The notes: a model not told the origin generated them from the letters alone. A DNA stretch of 7,132 bases from Tannerella sp. (GCA_031277235.1 JAITMT010000333.1:1-7132), one strand, 5' to 3'. Shown: positions 1 through 6,076, numbered from the stretch's first letter. Numbers and translations are program-made.

Positions 1-9
1 ACAAATTTT

Positions 10-17
10 TACCTTTG
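10..17 (+). promoter_or_regulatory. Bacteroidota -7 promoter element of the toxin-antitoxin operon
   Basis: TACCTTTG is an exact match to the Bacteroidota primary sigma factor -7 consensus TAnnTTTG. The matching -33 TTG element would lie before the window starts, so only half the promoter is visible. The element ends 20 bases before the ATG at 38, giving a leader of roughly 10-18 nt. Its last four bases begin a perfect palindrome, TTTGCAAA (14-21), a possible operator for the helix-turn-helix protein encoded next. Confidence 0.6.
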
Positions 18-37
18 CAAAAAATTCGGAAAAAGAT

Positions 38-568
38 ATGTTGCCGGAAATTTCAAAAATAAAAGGCGTGCTTCCCGGAGCAGTTTTGAGTCGGGAACTC
101 AAAAAAAGAGGCTGGGAAAGCAAGCAATTTGCCATTTCCATAGGAGAATATCCACAGACGATCAATGCGATACAAAAAGGTCGGCGCGGGATAAATCCTG
201 CGTTGTCTATCAAGTTGGGTGAAAAGTTGGGCGTAAATGCCGAATATTTTATGCTGTTGCAAGCCGGCTACGAGGTAGAGAAGAAAAAACAGGAAATGTT
301 TAATAATCAAACTAAACCTGATGTAGCGATATTTCAAAAAGCCTTGTTTTGGGACACGAATATTGATAAAATAGATTGGCTAAAGCAAAAACGGGCTGTG
401 ATCCGCCGTGTTTTTGAGCGGGGAACAGAAACAGAAATCAAGGAAATCATTTCGTTTTATGGCAAAAAGGCGGTTGTGGAAATATTGTCTTCCGTTCCGC
501 AATATTTGCCTTCGCTTGCCGAAAATGCAAAACAGTATCTGGAAATTGATGTAAATGGAAATCAATGA
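38..568 (+). CDS. HigA-like XRE-family antitoxin with C-terminal DUF6922-like domain
   Basis: Likely the antitoxin and autorepressor of the nucleotidyltransferase encoded immediately downstream; the role is inferred from fold and context. Residues about 12-80 match the HigA/VapI-type lambda-repressor fold: a PGAVLSRELKKRGW opening, a helix-turn-helix at about 29-50 (KQFAISIGEYPQTINAIQKG), then a GINPALSIKLGEKLGV segment and an EYFMLLQAGYE end. After a polar linker (81-97), residues about 98-147 (FWDTNIDKIDW, then RRVFERG and IISFYGKK) resemble the small Bacteroidota domain I know as DUF6922, often encoded next to AbiEii toxins. At 176 aa it is longer than a plain HigA (about 90-110 aa). The frame stays open upstream to the window edge, but ATG 38 follows the -7 element at a suitable distance and gives the expected N-terminus. 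The stop overlaps the next start as ATGA (565-568), so translation is probably coupled. Base composition is AT-rich. Confidence 0.82.
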   Translation: MLPEISKIKGVLPGAVLSRELKKRGWESKQFAISIGEYPQTINAIQKGRRGINPALSIKLGEKLGVNAEYFMLLQAGYEVEKKKQEMFNNQTKPDVAIFQKALFWDTNIDKIDWLKQKRAVIRRVFERGTETEIKEIISFYGKKAVVEILSSVPQYLPSLAENAKQYLEIDVNGNQ

Positions 569-1224
569 AGAAATTGTATCTAAACACGGTAACAATCAAT
601 CTATTGGATGTATTAAATCAACTTATGGGAATGAAAGTATTAAATCCATTTCGATTGGTTGGCGGCACAGCGTTGAGTTTGCAGTTGGGACATCGAATCT
701 CTGTTGATATTGACCTCTTTACCGACGCCGATTATGGCAGTATTGATTTTATGATTATTGACAATTTGCTCAGAAAAACATTTCCTTTTACAGATATGCT
801 GTACTTGGGAAACAGCAGTTTTGGAAAATCCTATTACATTGGAAGCAATAGAGAAGAGGCAGTTAAATTGGATTTGTTTTACACCGATTTATTCATTCGT
901 CCAATTGTGGAAAAGGACTCCGTGCGAATGGCTTCAATCGAAGAAATCGCGGCAATGAAAATGGAAGTTATTGGACGCGGCGGACGAAAAAAAGATTTTT
1001 GGGATATTCATGAACTGTTGGATTATCTGTCACTTGAACAAATGTTTGCTCTCCACGCAGAACGTTATCCATACAGTCATAGCAAAGAAGTATTGATGGA
1101 CAAACTCGTTGATTTTCAATTTGTAGATGATGATTTAACTCCAATCTGTCTGAAAGGAAAATATTGGGAACTGATAAAGGAGGATTTTAACGATATAGTT
1201 GAATCACAAAATGAAAAACGGTAA
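565..1224 (+). CDS. Nucleotidyltransferase, AbiEii/AbiGii toxin family
   Basis: Probable toxin of a type IV-like AbiE system. Relatives act as nucleotidyltransferases: MenT enzymes add nucleotides to the tRNA 3' end, and AbiEii binds GTP and arrests growth. The substrate here is unknown. The family motifs are all present: GGTALSLQLGHR (33-44) leading into the metal-binding D48-x-D50 of VDIDLF; K101-x-D103 in VKLDLF; and the C-terminal block with K132, RGGRKKDFWDI (138-148) and acidic residues D144 and D147. There is no signal peptide or membrane segment, so it is cytosolic. The 219 aa length falls in the shorter range of the family and nothing appears truncated. It overlaps the upstream antitoxin gene by four bases, the usual antitoxin-first order. 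The canonical partner AbiEi (winged helix plus antitoxin domain) is absent and the HigA-like protein takes its place. The first 60 bases or so are strongly AT-rich. The toxin role is inferred from family and context. Confidence 0.87.
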   Translation: MKKLYLNTVTINLLDVLNQLMGMKVLNPFRLVGGTALSLQLGHRISVDIDLFTDADYGSIDFMIIDNLLRKTFPFTDMLYLGNSSFGKSYYIGSNREEAVKLDLFYTDLFIRPIVEKDSVRMASIEEIAAMKMEVIGRGGRKKDFWDIHELLDYLSLEQMFALHAERYPYSHSKEVLMDKLVDFQFVDDDLTPICLKGKYWELIKEDFNDIVESQNEKR

Positions 1225-1265
1225 TCTCTCAAATCCGTTAATCGCCAAAAACCAAACGAATAAGT

Positions 1266-1297
1266 CTTGCTTTTGAACATATTTTGCATTACTTTTG
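1266..1297 (+). promoter_or_regulatory. Bacteroidota-type promoter of the DUF3943 gene
   Basis: A TTG core at 1267-1269 (CTTG, -33 element) is separated by 20 bases from TACTTTTG at 1290-1297, an exact TAnnTTTG match. Only four bases separate this element from the ATG at 1302, so the expected transcription start falls on or just before the start codon. No terminator hairpin was seen between the toxin gene and this promoter, so read-through is possible. Confidence 0.6.
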
Positions 1298-1301
1298 ACG
1301 C

Positions 1302-2795
1302 ATGAATTATTTGAAATATCTGTTAATTTTGTTGATTGTCAGTCCATTGAAAGGACAGTCTTTAGAGATAATCGGGCAGGATTCGATTGGTTTTGAAAAA
1401 GAGACAATTCCGGTTCGCAAGCGTCCTCTATTGGCTGCGTCCGAAATAGTGGGAATAAATATCGGCGTTTGGGCTTTTGACCGCTATGCGATTCGGGGAA
1501 GTTATGCGTATATCAGCCTCAATTCCATGCAAAGAAACCTGCGGGAAGGGTTTCACTGGGATAACGATAAATTTGCCACAAACCTGTTTTTCCATCCCTA
1601 TCATGGCTCGCTGTATTATAATTCAGCACGGTCTAACGGATTGAATTTCAACCAGTCTGCTTTATTTACGGTTGGAGGCAGCCTGATGTGGGAACTGTTG
1701 ATGGAAAAAGAACTTCCCTCGACCAACGATTGGATTATGACCGGTATTGGCGGCATTGCGATGGGAGAGATATTTTTCCGCACGTCAGACCTCATCCTGG
1801 ATAACAGTGCGCACGGGAGCAACCGTTTAGGGCGCGAAATCGCCGGTTTTATCATTGCGCCCGGTCGGGGTCTGACGCGAATTTTGACCGGCGAAGCGTG
1901 GAAAATTACTTCCGCAAGAGGAAAACGGTTTCAGTCGCCCAACGTTGAATTTTCACTGGCGACGGGAATAAAAACGCTCGAACTCAGGAATATGGATGAA
2001 GAGACGTTTGATGAAAGCACGGGATTTGTCTTAAACGGGCAGATGGAATATGGCGATTTATTTGAAAGCGACAATCAGCCATTCAGTTATTTCAGCGCGA
2101 ACCTGGACCTCAATATTCAAAAAAATCAGCCCCTTATCGGACAATTTAATTTCATGGGACGCCTGATCGGGAAAACGGTTTTTGAAAATGCTAATAATCA
2201 ACTGTATCTGGGGGCATATTATCATTTTGACTATTACGATTCGGATTCGCTGGCTTACGCCCAAAAAGTGCGGGGAACGAAGACGCCCTATGTCGTGGGA
2301 ACGCCCGCCGCGGTGGGAGGCGGATTGGTTTATGAAGGCAATTTCTTCAACAACCGTTTCAAGATGAAATCGCAAACTCACGCCAATGCCGTCCTGCTTG
2401 GCGCCAGCCTGTCCGACTATTACCGCGGAGATGAACGCAATTACAACTTTGGAAGCGGTTATGCCATCAAGGAATTATTATGTTTCTCTTATAAAAATAA
2501 ATTTTCTTTTGCATTCAATACCTTTTATTCCCTATTACTTACCTGGAAGGGATACGACCGGAATACCGATTTTACCAACTTTACCCCTACAGATTACGAA
2601 ATGTTGAATGTGCAGGGCGACAAGTCGAAAGCGCATTATACAATTCTCGAATCAATTTTAGGTTACGATATCAACCCTCGCTGGGGCATCTGCTATCAGC
2701 GATTCGATTTCTTCCGAAAGACGAATTACGCCTACCTGCCGGACTTTAAGACCACCACTTCCGACGAGCGTGTCATTGTCCGATACAAGTTTTAG
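1302..2795 (+). CDS. DUF3943 domain-containing protein, probably outer membrane
   Basis: Function unknown; I recognise it as a DUF3943 family protein. Residues 1-19 look like a Sec signal peptide (K5, hydrophobic core LLILLIV, cleavage near KGQS), so the protein is exported. Residues about 43-60 form a short hydrophobic segment. The family core follows: GFHWDNDKFATNLFFHPYHG (83-102) runs on to YYNSARSNG (105-113), then the glycine-rich hydrophobic stretch DWIMTGIGGIAMGEIFFRTSD (143-163) and GREIAGFIIAPGRGLTR (177-193). From about residue 210 the chain has many alternating aromatic strands (for example YLGAYYHFDYYDSD) and ends in RYKF with a terminal phenylalanine, as outer-membrane beta-barrels do. 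The barrel is inferred from this pattern. The ATG at 1302 is the only Met before about residue 76 and gives a proper signal peptide. It stands alone between promoters and has no evident tie to the toxin module. Confidence 0.82.
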   Translation: MNYLKYLLILLIVSPLKGQSLEIIGQDSIGFEKETIPVRKRPLLAASEIVGINIGVWAFDRYAIRGSYAYISLNSMQRNLREGFHWDNDKFATNLFFHPYHGSLYYNSARSNGLNFNQSALFTVGGSLMWELLMEKELPSTNDWIMTGIGGIAMGEIFFRTSDLILDNSAHGSNRLGREIAGFIIAPGRGLTRILTGEAWKITSARGKRFQSPNVEFSLATGIKTLELRNMDEETFDESTGFVLNGQMEYGDLFESDNQPFSYFSANLDLNIQKNQPLIGQFNFMGRLIGKTVFENANNQLYLGAYYHFDYYDSDSLAYAQKVRGTKTPYVVGTPAAVGGGLVYEGNFFNNRFKMKSQTHANAVLLGASLSDYYRGDERNYNFGSGYAIKELLCFSYKNKFSFAFNTFYSLLLTWKGYDRNTDFTNFTPTDYEMLNVQGDKSKAHYTILESILGYDINPRWGICYQRFDFFRKTNYAYLPDFKTTTSDERVIVRYKF

Positions 2796-2839
2796 ATATA
2801 AATTTTCCAACAAATCTTCCATATTTCCGCTGAAACCGT

Positions 2840-2847
2840 TATCTTTG
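2840..2847 (+). promoter_or_regulatory. Bacteroidota -7 promoter element of the rpe-comEC operon
   Basis: TATCTTTG matches TAnnTTTG exactly and lies 17 bases before the rpe ATG. The -33 element is weak: only CTTC (2816-2819) lies at the usual distance of about 20 bases. The position just ahead of a housekeeping operon supports the call. Confidence 0.55.
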
Positions 2848-2864
2848 TCGAAAAATTATGAAAT

Positions 2865-3536
2865 ATGGCAAATTTTGAGAATACGAAGTTTCACAAGGTA
2901 GCCCCGTCCGTGCTGTCGGCTGATTTTCTGCATCTGAAGCGGGAAATCGAAATGCTCAACGCCAACGAAGCCGACTGGGTGCATTTCGACGTTATGGACG
3001 GCGTTTTCGTTCCCAACATTTCATTCGGTTTTCCCATTATTGAGGCTGTTAAACAGGTGAGTACAAAACCGTTGGACGTGCATCTGATGATTGTCGAGCC
3101 GCAAAACTACATCCGGGAAATGGCGGCGGCTGGCGCTTACATGATGAACATTCATTATGAGGCGTGTACGCATCTGCATCGCACGGTTTATGCCATCAGG
3201 GACGCGGGAATGAAGGCGGCGGTAACGCTCAATCCGTCGTCGCCGGTCGCGTTGCTCGAAGATATTTTGGCGGACGTGGATATGGTGTTGCTGATGACGG
3301 TAAATCCGGGTTTCGGAGCGCAGAAATTCATCGAACATTCGGTGGAAAAAGTGACGAAACTGCGTCAAATGATTCTGGAACGCGGCTTGGAAACGCTGAT
3401 AGAAGTTGACGGCGGCGTGAATTTGGAGACGGGCAAACGGCTGCTGGATGCGGGCGCCGACGTGCTGGTGGCGGGCAATTTCGTTTTCAAGGCGCCCGAC
3501 CCGCTGAAAGCCATCAAAGATTTGAAATCGTTATGA
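2865..3536 (+). CDS. rpe: Ribulose-phosphate 3-epimerase
   Basis: Cytosolic enzyme that interconverts D-ribulose 5-phosphate and D-xylulose 5-phosphate in the non-oxidative pentose phosphate pathway. It is a complete TIM-barrel protein (223 aa; family about 215-230). The metal-binding and catalytic set is visible: S15 in APSVLSADF, H40 and D42 in VHFDVMDG, H73 in DVHLM, and D182 in EVDGGVN. The conserved loops FVPNISFGFP (48-57), MTVNPGFGAQKF (144-155) and phosphate-binding LVAGNFVFKAPDP (201-213) are also present. The first 10 or so residues (MANFENTKFH) extend slightly beyond the usual start, but ATG 2865 is well placed behind the -7 element. An out-of-frame ATG at 2858 opens only six codons. 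The stop overlaps the comEC start as ATGA (3533-3536), so the two are cotranscribed; rpe beside comEC is an arrangement I recall from other Bacteroidales. Confidence 0.96.
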   Translation: MANFENTKFHKVAPSVLSADFLHLKREIEMLNANEADWVHFDVMDGVFVPNISFGFPIIEAVKQVSTKPLDVHLMIVEPQNYIREMAAAGAYMMNIHYEACTHLHRTVYAIRDAGMKAAVTLNPSSPVALLEDILADVDMVLLMTVNPGFGAQKFIEHSVEKVTKLRQMILERGLETLIEVDGGVNLETGKRLLDAGADVLVAGNFVFKAPDPLKAIKDLKSL

Positions 3537-4813
3537 TTCGGCGGAACGAATCAATTATTGAAGAAATACAAAAAAGACCTTTCGTCAGACCGCTGATATT
3601 CTGGTTGTTGGGAATACTGCTGTATGTTTATTTTCCGCTGCAGCCGGTTTCTTTCGCACTTCCGGTTGCCGCCTTTGGCTTTATCGCCGTTTCATTTTTT
3701 TTCACCGGGAAATCTTACCCAAACTTCGACGACAGGTGGGTGTGGGGCATTTTATTTGCCTGCCTGACGGTGTTTCTGGCAATTCAGACGTCGGCTTTGC
3801 GGGAAGCGAGTTTTCAGTTTCCGTCCAAGCCCGGACTGTTGCTGCAAAAGGCGCGGGAAATGCAGCAGATGATGGTGGGAAAGTTGGACGCCCTGCGCCT
3901 GTCCGAGCGGGACAAAGCCGTACTTGCCATGCTTACAGTCAATTACACCACGGTCGTGTCGTTTGAAATCCGGAACATGTTTTCGGTAACGGGCGTGGTG
4001 CATATCCTTTCGGTGAGCGGTTATCACGTGGGAATTGTCGGCGCTTTTGTGGGTTTGACGCTGTCTGTCATCCCCAACCGGACGAGAGCGATCCGCATCC
4101 TGAAATACCTGATAATCATACTTTTTGTATGGGTGTTCACCTTTGTTGCGGGATTGGGTACGGCTACCGTGCGGGCTGCCGTAATGATAACGATATTCCT
4201 GATAGCAAACATCTTAAATCGCTACTCCGACCGTTACAATATTCTTGCGGGAGCGGCGTTTTGCATGCTCGTTTACAATCCGTTTTATCTGTTCGACATT
4301 GGTTTTCAGTTGAGTTACGTGGCTGTTTTCTTTTTGCTCTATCTGCAACCGAAATTCAGTAAACTGCTGGAAATCAGAAATCCGCTGTTGAAAATTCCCT
4401 GGGAAGTTTTGACGGTAACGCTTGCTGCACAGATTGGTACGCTTTTTTTGTGCTACTATTATTTCGGCAGCGGTTCGCTGGTATTTCTGTTCACCAACCT
4501 TTCGATGTCGCTGCTTTCGTCCCTGATTATTCCCGCCACGCTGATTTTCATGGTTTTACCCGCAGGATTGCCGGGCAGCGTGATTTTGCAGTTGATTATC
4601 GAATATACGACGCGGTGGATGATGTGGGTCGTGGAACGTTTTTCCGAAATGCCCTACGCCTATTATTCCATGCGCTTCGATTTCGGGACGATGGTTTTGT
4701 CGTATATCGCTATGTTTCTGTTCCTTATCTATCTGAAAAACAGAACTTTCAAACTGCTGCTATTCACGTTTCTGATTTTATTGCTTATTTTATTGAAAAA
4801 TATTCTTCCGTGA
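3533..4813 (+). CDS. comEC: ComEC/Rec2 family competence protein, short form
   Basis: Integral inner-membrane protein of the family that forms the DNA-uptake channel in natural transformation. The Competence domain is clear: TGVVHILSVSGYHVG (153-167, matching the family SGLHVG signature), TATVRAAVMIT (210-220), NPFYLFDIGFQLSY (249-262) and FLFTNL (318-323). About three N-terminal membrane segments (18-34, 38-57, 68-86) precede it, and about eight more run to the C-terminus. At 426 aa it is short: Bacteroidales ComEC proteins I know are nearer 650-700 aa. The stretch between TM3 and the Competence domain (87-150) is a charged, probably helical linker, so the OB-like part of DUF4131 seems to be missing. 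There is no C-terminal metallo-beta-lactamase domain either. The frame is intact, with no sign of a frameshift. It is coupled to rpe by the ATGA overlap. Whether it supports DNA uptake cannot be judged here. Confidence 0.88.
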   Translation: MIRRNESIIEEIQKRPFVRPLIFWLLGILLYVYFPLQPVSFALPVAAFGFIAVSFFFTGKSYPNFDDRWVWGILFACLTVFLAIQTSALREASFQFPSKPGLLLQKAREMQQMMVGKLDALRLSERDKAVLAMLTVNYTTVVSFEIRNMFSVTGVVHILSVSGYHVGIVGAFVGLTLSVIPNRTRAIRILKYLIIILFVWVFTFVAGLGTATVRAAVMITIFLIANILNRYSDRYNILAGAAFCMLVYNPFYLFDIGFQLSYVAVFFLLYLQPKFSKLLEIRNPLLKIPWEVLTVTLAAQIGTLFLCYYYFGSGSLVFLFTNLSMSLLSSLIIPATLIFMVLPAGLPGSVILQLIIEYTTRWMMWVVERFSEMPYAYYSMRFDFGTMVLSYIAMFLFLIYLKNRTFKLLLFTFLILLLILLKNILP

Positions 4814-4828
4814 ATGGGTTTTATTTAC

Positions 4829-4846
4829 TACCTTTGCGCCCGCAAA
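4829..4846 (+). promoter_or_regulatory. Promoter -7 element with overlapping palindrome, terC-family gene
   Basis: TACCTTTG (4829-4836) matches TAnnTTTG exactly and begins 16 bases after the comEC stop. The -33 region (TTCTTCC, 4803-4809, inside the end of comEC) is poor. The last four bases of the -7 element start a perfect inverted repeat TTTGCG-CC-CGCAAA (4833-4846) that would cover the transcription start, so it may be a regulator-binding site. The leader to the ATG at 4880 is about 35-40 nt, too short for a yybP-ykoY manganese riboswitch. Confidence 0.55.
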
Positions 4847-4879
4847 ATGTGATTATAGATTAAATTAAAATAAAATAGT

Positions 4880-5920
4880 ATGTTATCAACATCTGCAATG
4901 ACCCTTTGGTGGATTTCTTTTATCGCAATTTTTGTTGTGGTCTATTTCATAGACATGTTCGTTACAGACCATCGCAAGGGCGAAATTTCCGTAAAAATAT
5001 CGCTTCGGTGGACGGGCGTGTGGATTTCCATCGCGCTGCTTTTCGGTTTGGCGATTTATTTTTTCTTCCCTCAAAATGAAGGTGTTGCGGTCAATACCGC
5101 TCGCGAAATGGGGATGAAATTTATTGCCGGCTATCTGACCGAATATTCGCTTTCGGTGGATAATCTGTTTGTGTTCATCATGATTTTCTCCATGATGGGA
5201 ATTGCGTCCCACAATCAGCCTAAACTGCTGAAAATGGGTATCTTGATTTCCATTATCCTGAGAATTCTGTTCATTCTGGTGGGCATGTCGCTGGTGCAGC
5301 GTTTCGAGTGGGTCATTTACATTTTCGGACTTGTCCTCATCTGGACTGCCTGGAAAATGGCGTTTTCAAAGGAAGAAGACCAGGTGGATCCGAAAACGAA
5401 TATTCTCTACCGGATTGCGTCCAAACTGTTCCCGATTTATCCCGATGAACATTCGTCGAAATATTTCGTCAAGGAAGACGGTAAACGCTTTGTTACCATG
5501 ATTTTCCTTTGCCTTTTGGTGATCGGCTCGACCGACGTGCTGTTTGCGGTTGATTCGATTCCCGCCATTATCGGTGTGATTGCCGAAGGCGAACAGGGGA
5601 TTTTGAGTCCGGCGGAAGAAAACTTTTTGGCAGTTTCGTCCAATGTTTTTGCCGTGATGGGACTTGTTTCGCTTTTCTTTGCGTTGAAGGGCATTATGGG
5701 CATGTTCCGGTTCCTGAAACACGGCGTTTGTTTCATCCTGTTTTTTATCGGTGTCAAAATGCTTTTGGGCTTTTTTGAGCCGGTTTCCGAATTTTTCCAC
5801 CATTATTCGTGGGTTTCGCTGGCGGTCATTGTCTTTACGCTTGCCTTCTCGGTCGTGCTCTCCATGCTGATTTCAGACGAGAAAAAGATTAAAGAACTTG
5901 AAAATAAGGACGAAAAATAA
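4880..5920 (+). CDS. TerC/Alx family membrane protein, probable metal (Mn2+) exporter
   Basis: Polytopic inner-membrane protein of the TerC/Alx family; characterised bacterial relatives such as E. coli Alx and Bacillus TerC proteins are linked to Mn2+ efflux. About nine membrane segments are visible (near 9-29, 45-63, 81-108, 117-138, 142-161, 203-234, 247-270, 277-299 and 308-331). The two family signatures are GYLTEYSLSVDNLFVF (84-99, with E88 and D94) and STDVLFAVDSIPA (217-229, with D219 and D225), followed by SSNVFAVMGLVSLFFALKG (253-271). Length 346 aa is normal for Alx-like members. Two positions differ from the pattern I remember: glycine (G216) where the family usually has glutamate three residues before D219, and valine (V263) where the family has arginine in GLR. 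The charged tail (KKIKELENKDEK) is cytosolic or disordered. The gene has its own promoter and a strong terminator, so it is probably monocistronic. The substrate is inferred from family. Confidence 0.92.
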   Translation: MLSTSAMTLWWISFIAIFVVVYFIDMFVTDHRKGEISVKISLRWTGVWISIALLFGLAIYFFFPQNEGVAVNTAREMGMKFIAGYLTEYSLSVDNLFVFIMIFSMMGIASHNQPKLLKMGILISIILRILFILVGMSLVQRFEWVIYIFGLVLIWTAWKMAFSKEEDQVDPKTNILYRIASKLFPIYPDEHSSKYFVKEDGKRFVTMIFLCLLVIGSTDVLFAVDSIPAIIGVIAEGEQGILSPAEENFLAVSSNVFAVMGLVSLFFALKGIMGMFRFLKHGVCFILFFIGVKMLLGFFEPVSEFFHHYSWVSLAVIVFTLAFSVVLSMLISDEKKIKELENKDEK

Positions 5921-5961
5921 CTATCAGATAGTCTGAACGAGCTTTTTACCGCAAAGTTTTA

Positions 5962-6012
5962 CACAAGGAACACAAAGTTGAAATACGGATTTTGTGTTCC
6001 TTGTGATTTTTT
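5962..6012 (+). terminator. Rho-independent terminator after the terC-family gene
   Basis: CACAAGGAACACAAA (5962-5976) and TTTGTGTTCCTTGTG (5991-6005) are perfect reverse complements, giving a 15-bp stem with a 14-nt loop. One intervening A and six T residues (6007-6012) follow. No T-tract exists on the opposite side, so it acts on + strand transcripts only. A small hairpin, TCAGA-TAG-TCTGA (5924-5936), followed by five T residues just after the stop codon may be an additional weak terminator. The stem is AT-rich, and its CACAAGGAACACAAAG wording resembles dispersed intergenic repeats, so it could be a repeat copy serving as terminator. Confidence 0.72.
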
Positions 6013-6060
6013 AGGCGAAGGCGGGGTTAAAGGCGGAGGCAAAGGCGGAGGCAGAGGATA
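6013..6060. repeat. Purine-rich hexanucleotide array, consensus AGGCRR
   Basis: Read in steps of six from 6013, the sequence falls into eight units. Six of them start AGGC followed by two purines (GA, GG, GG, AA, GG, AG in order); the third is the degenerate GGTTAA and the last is AGGATA. Two of the steps form a perfect 12-bp tandem duplication, AAAGGCGGAGGC, at 6029-6040 and 6041-6052. It lies between the terC terminator and the biotin ligase start, is not within any supported gene, and gives the + strand many GG doublets. Confidence 0.75.
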
Positions 6061-6068
6061 GGAAATGG

Positions 6069-6076
6069 GAAATTTG
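6069..6076 (+). promoter_or_regulatory. birA: Possible -7 element of birA
   Basis: GAAATTTG differs from TAnnTTTG at its first base only and lies 16 bases before the birA ATG, a spacing like that of the other genes here. There is no TTG-like -33 element at about 20 bases upstream, where the hexanucleotide array sits. The call rests on position and the presence of an upstream terminator, so it is weak. Confidence 0.3.

Noticed and set aside
1211..1276. 21-codon frame overlapping the end of the toxin gene
   Set aside because: Out-of-frame start inside the toxin gene, no recognisable features, and it ends in the -33 region of the next promoter; best explained by chance.
2858..2878. Six-codon upstream frame overlapping the rpe start
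   Set aside because: An ATG seven bases before the rpe start opens only ATG plus five codons and a stop; no attenuator structure or amino-acid bias supports a leader peptide.
3470..3540. Possible frameshift or gene fusion at the rpe-comEC junction
   Set aside because: Rpe has a full-length C-terminus ending in a proper stop, and ComEC starts with its own ATG in the four-base overlap typical of coupled genes.
4450..4863. 137-aa open frame overlapping the end of comEC and running into the terC promoter
   Set aside because: It is out of frame with the clear ComEC C-terminus, has no family resemblance, and its end crosses the -7 promoter element and palindrome.
4836..4880. Possible manganese riboswitch (yybP-ykoY) ahead of the terC-family gene
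   Set aside because: The leader between the promoter element and the start codon is only about 40 nt and shows no matching stems or terminator.
5366..5803. Antisense open frames (145 and 106 aa) within the terC-family gene
   Set aside because: They lie opposite a well-supported membrane protein, are dominated by Lys, Asn, His and Arg, and have no promoter or recognisable motif.
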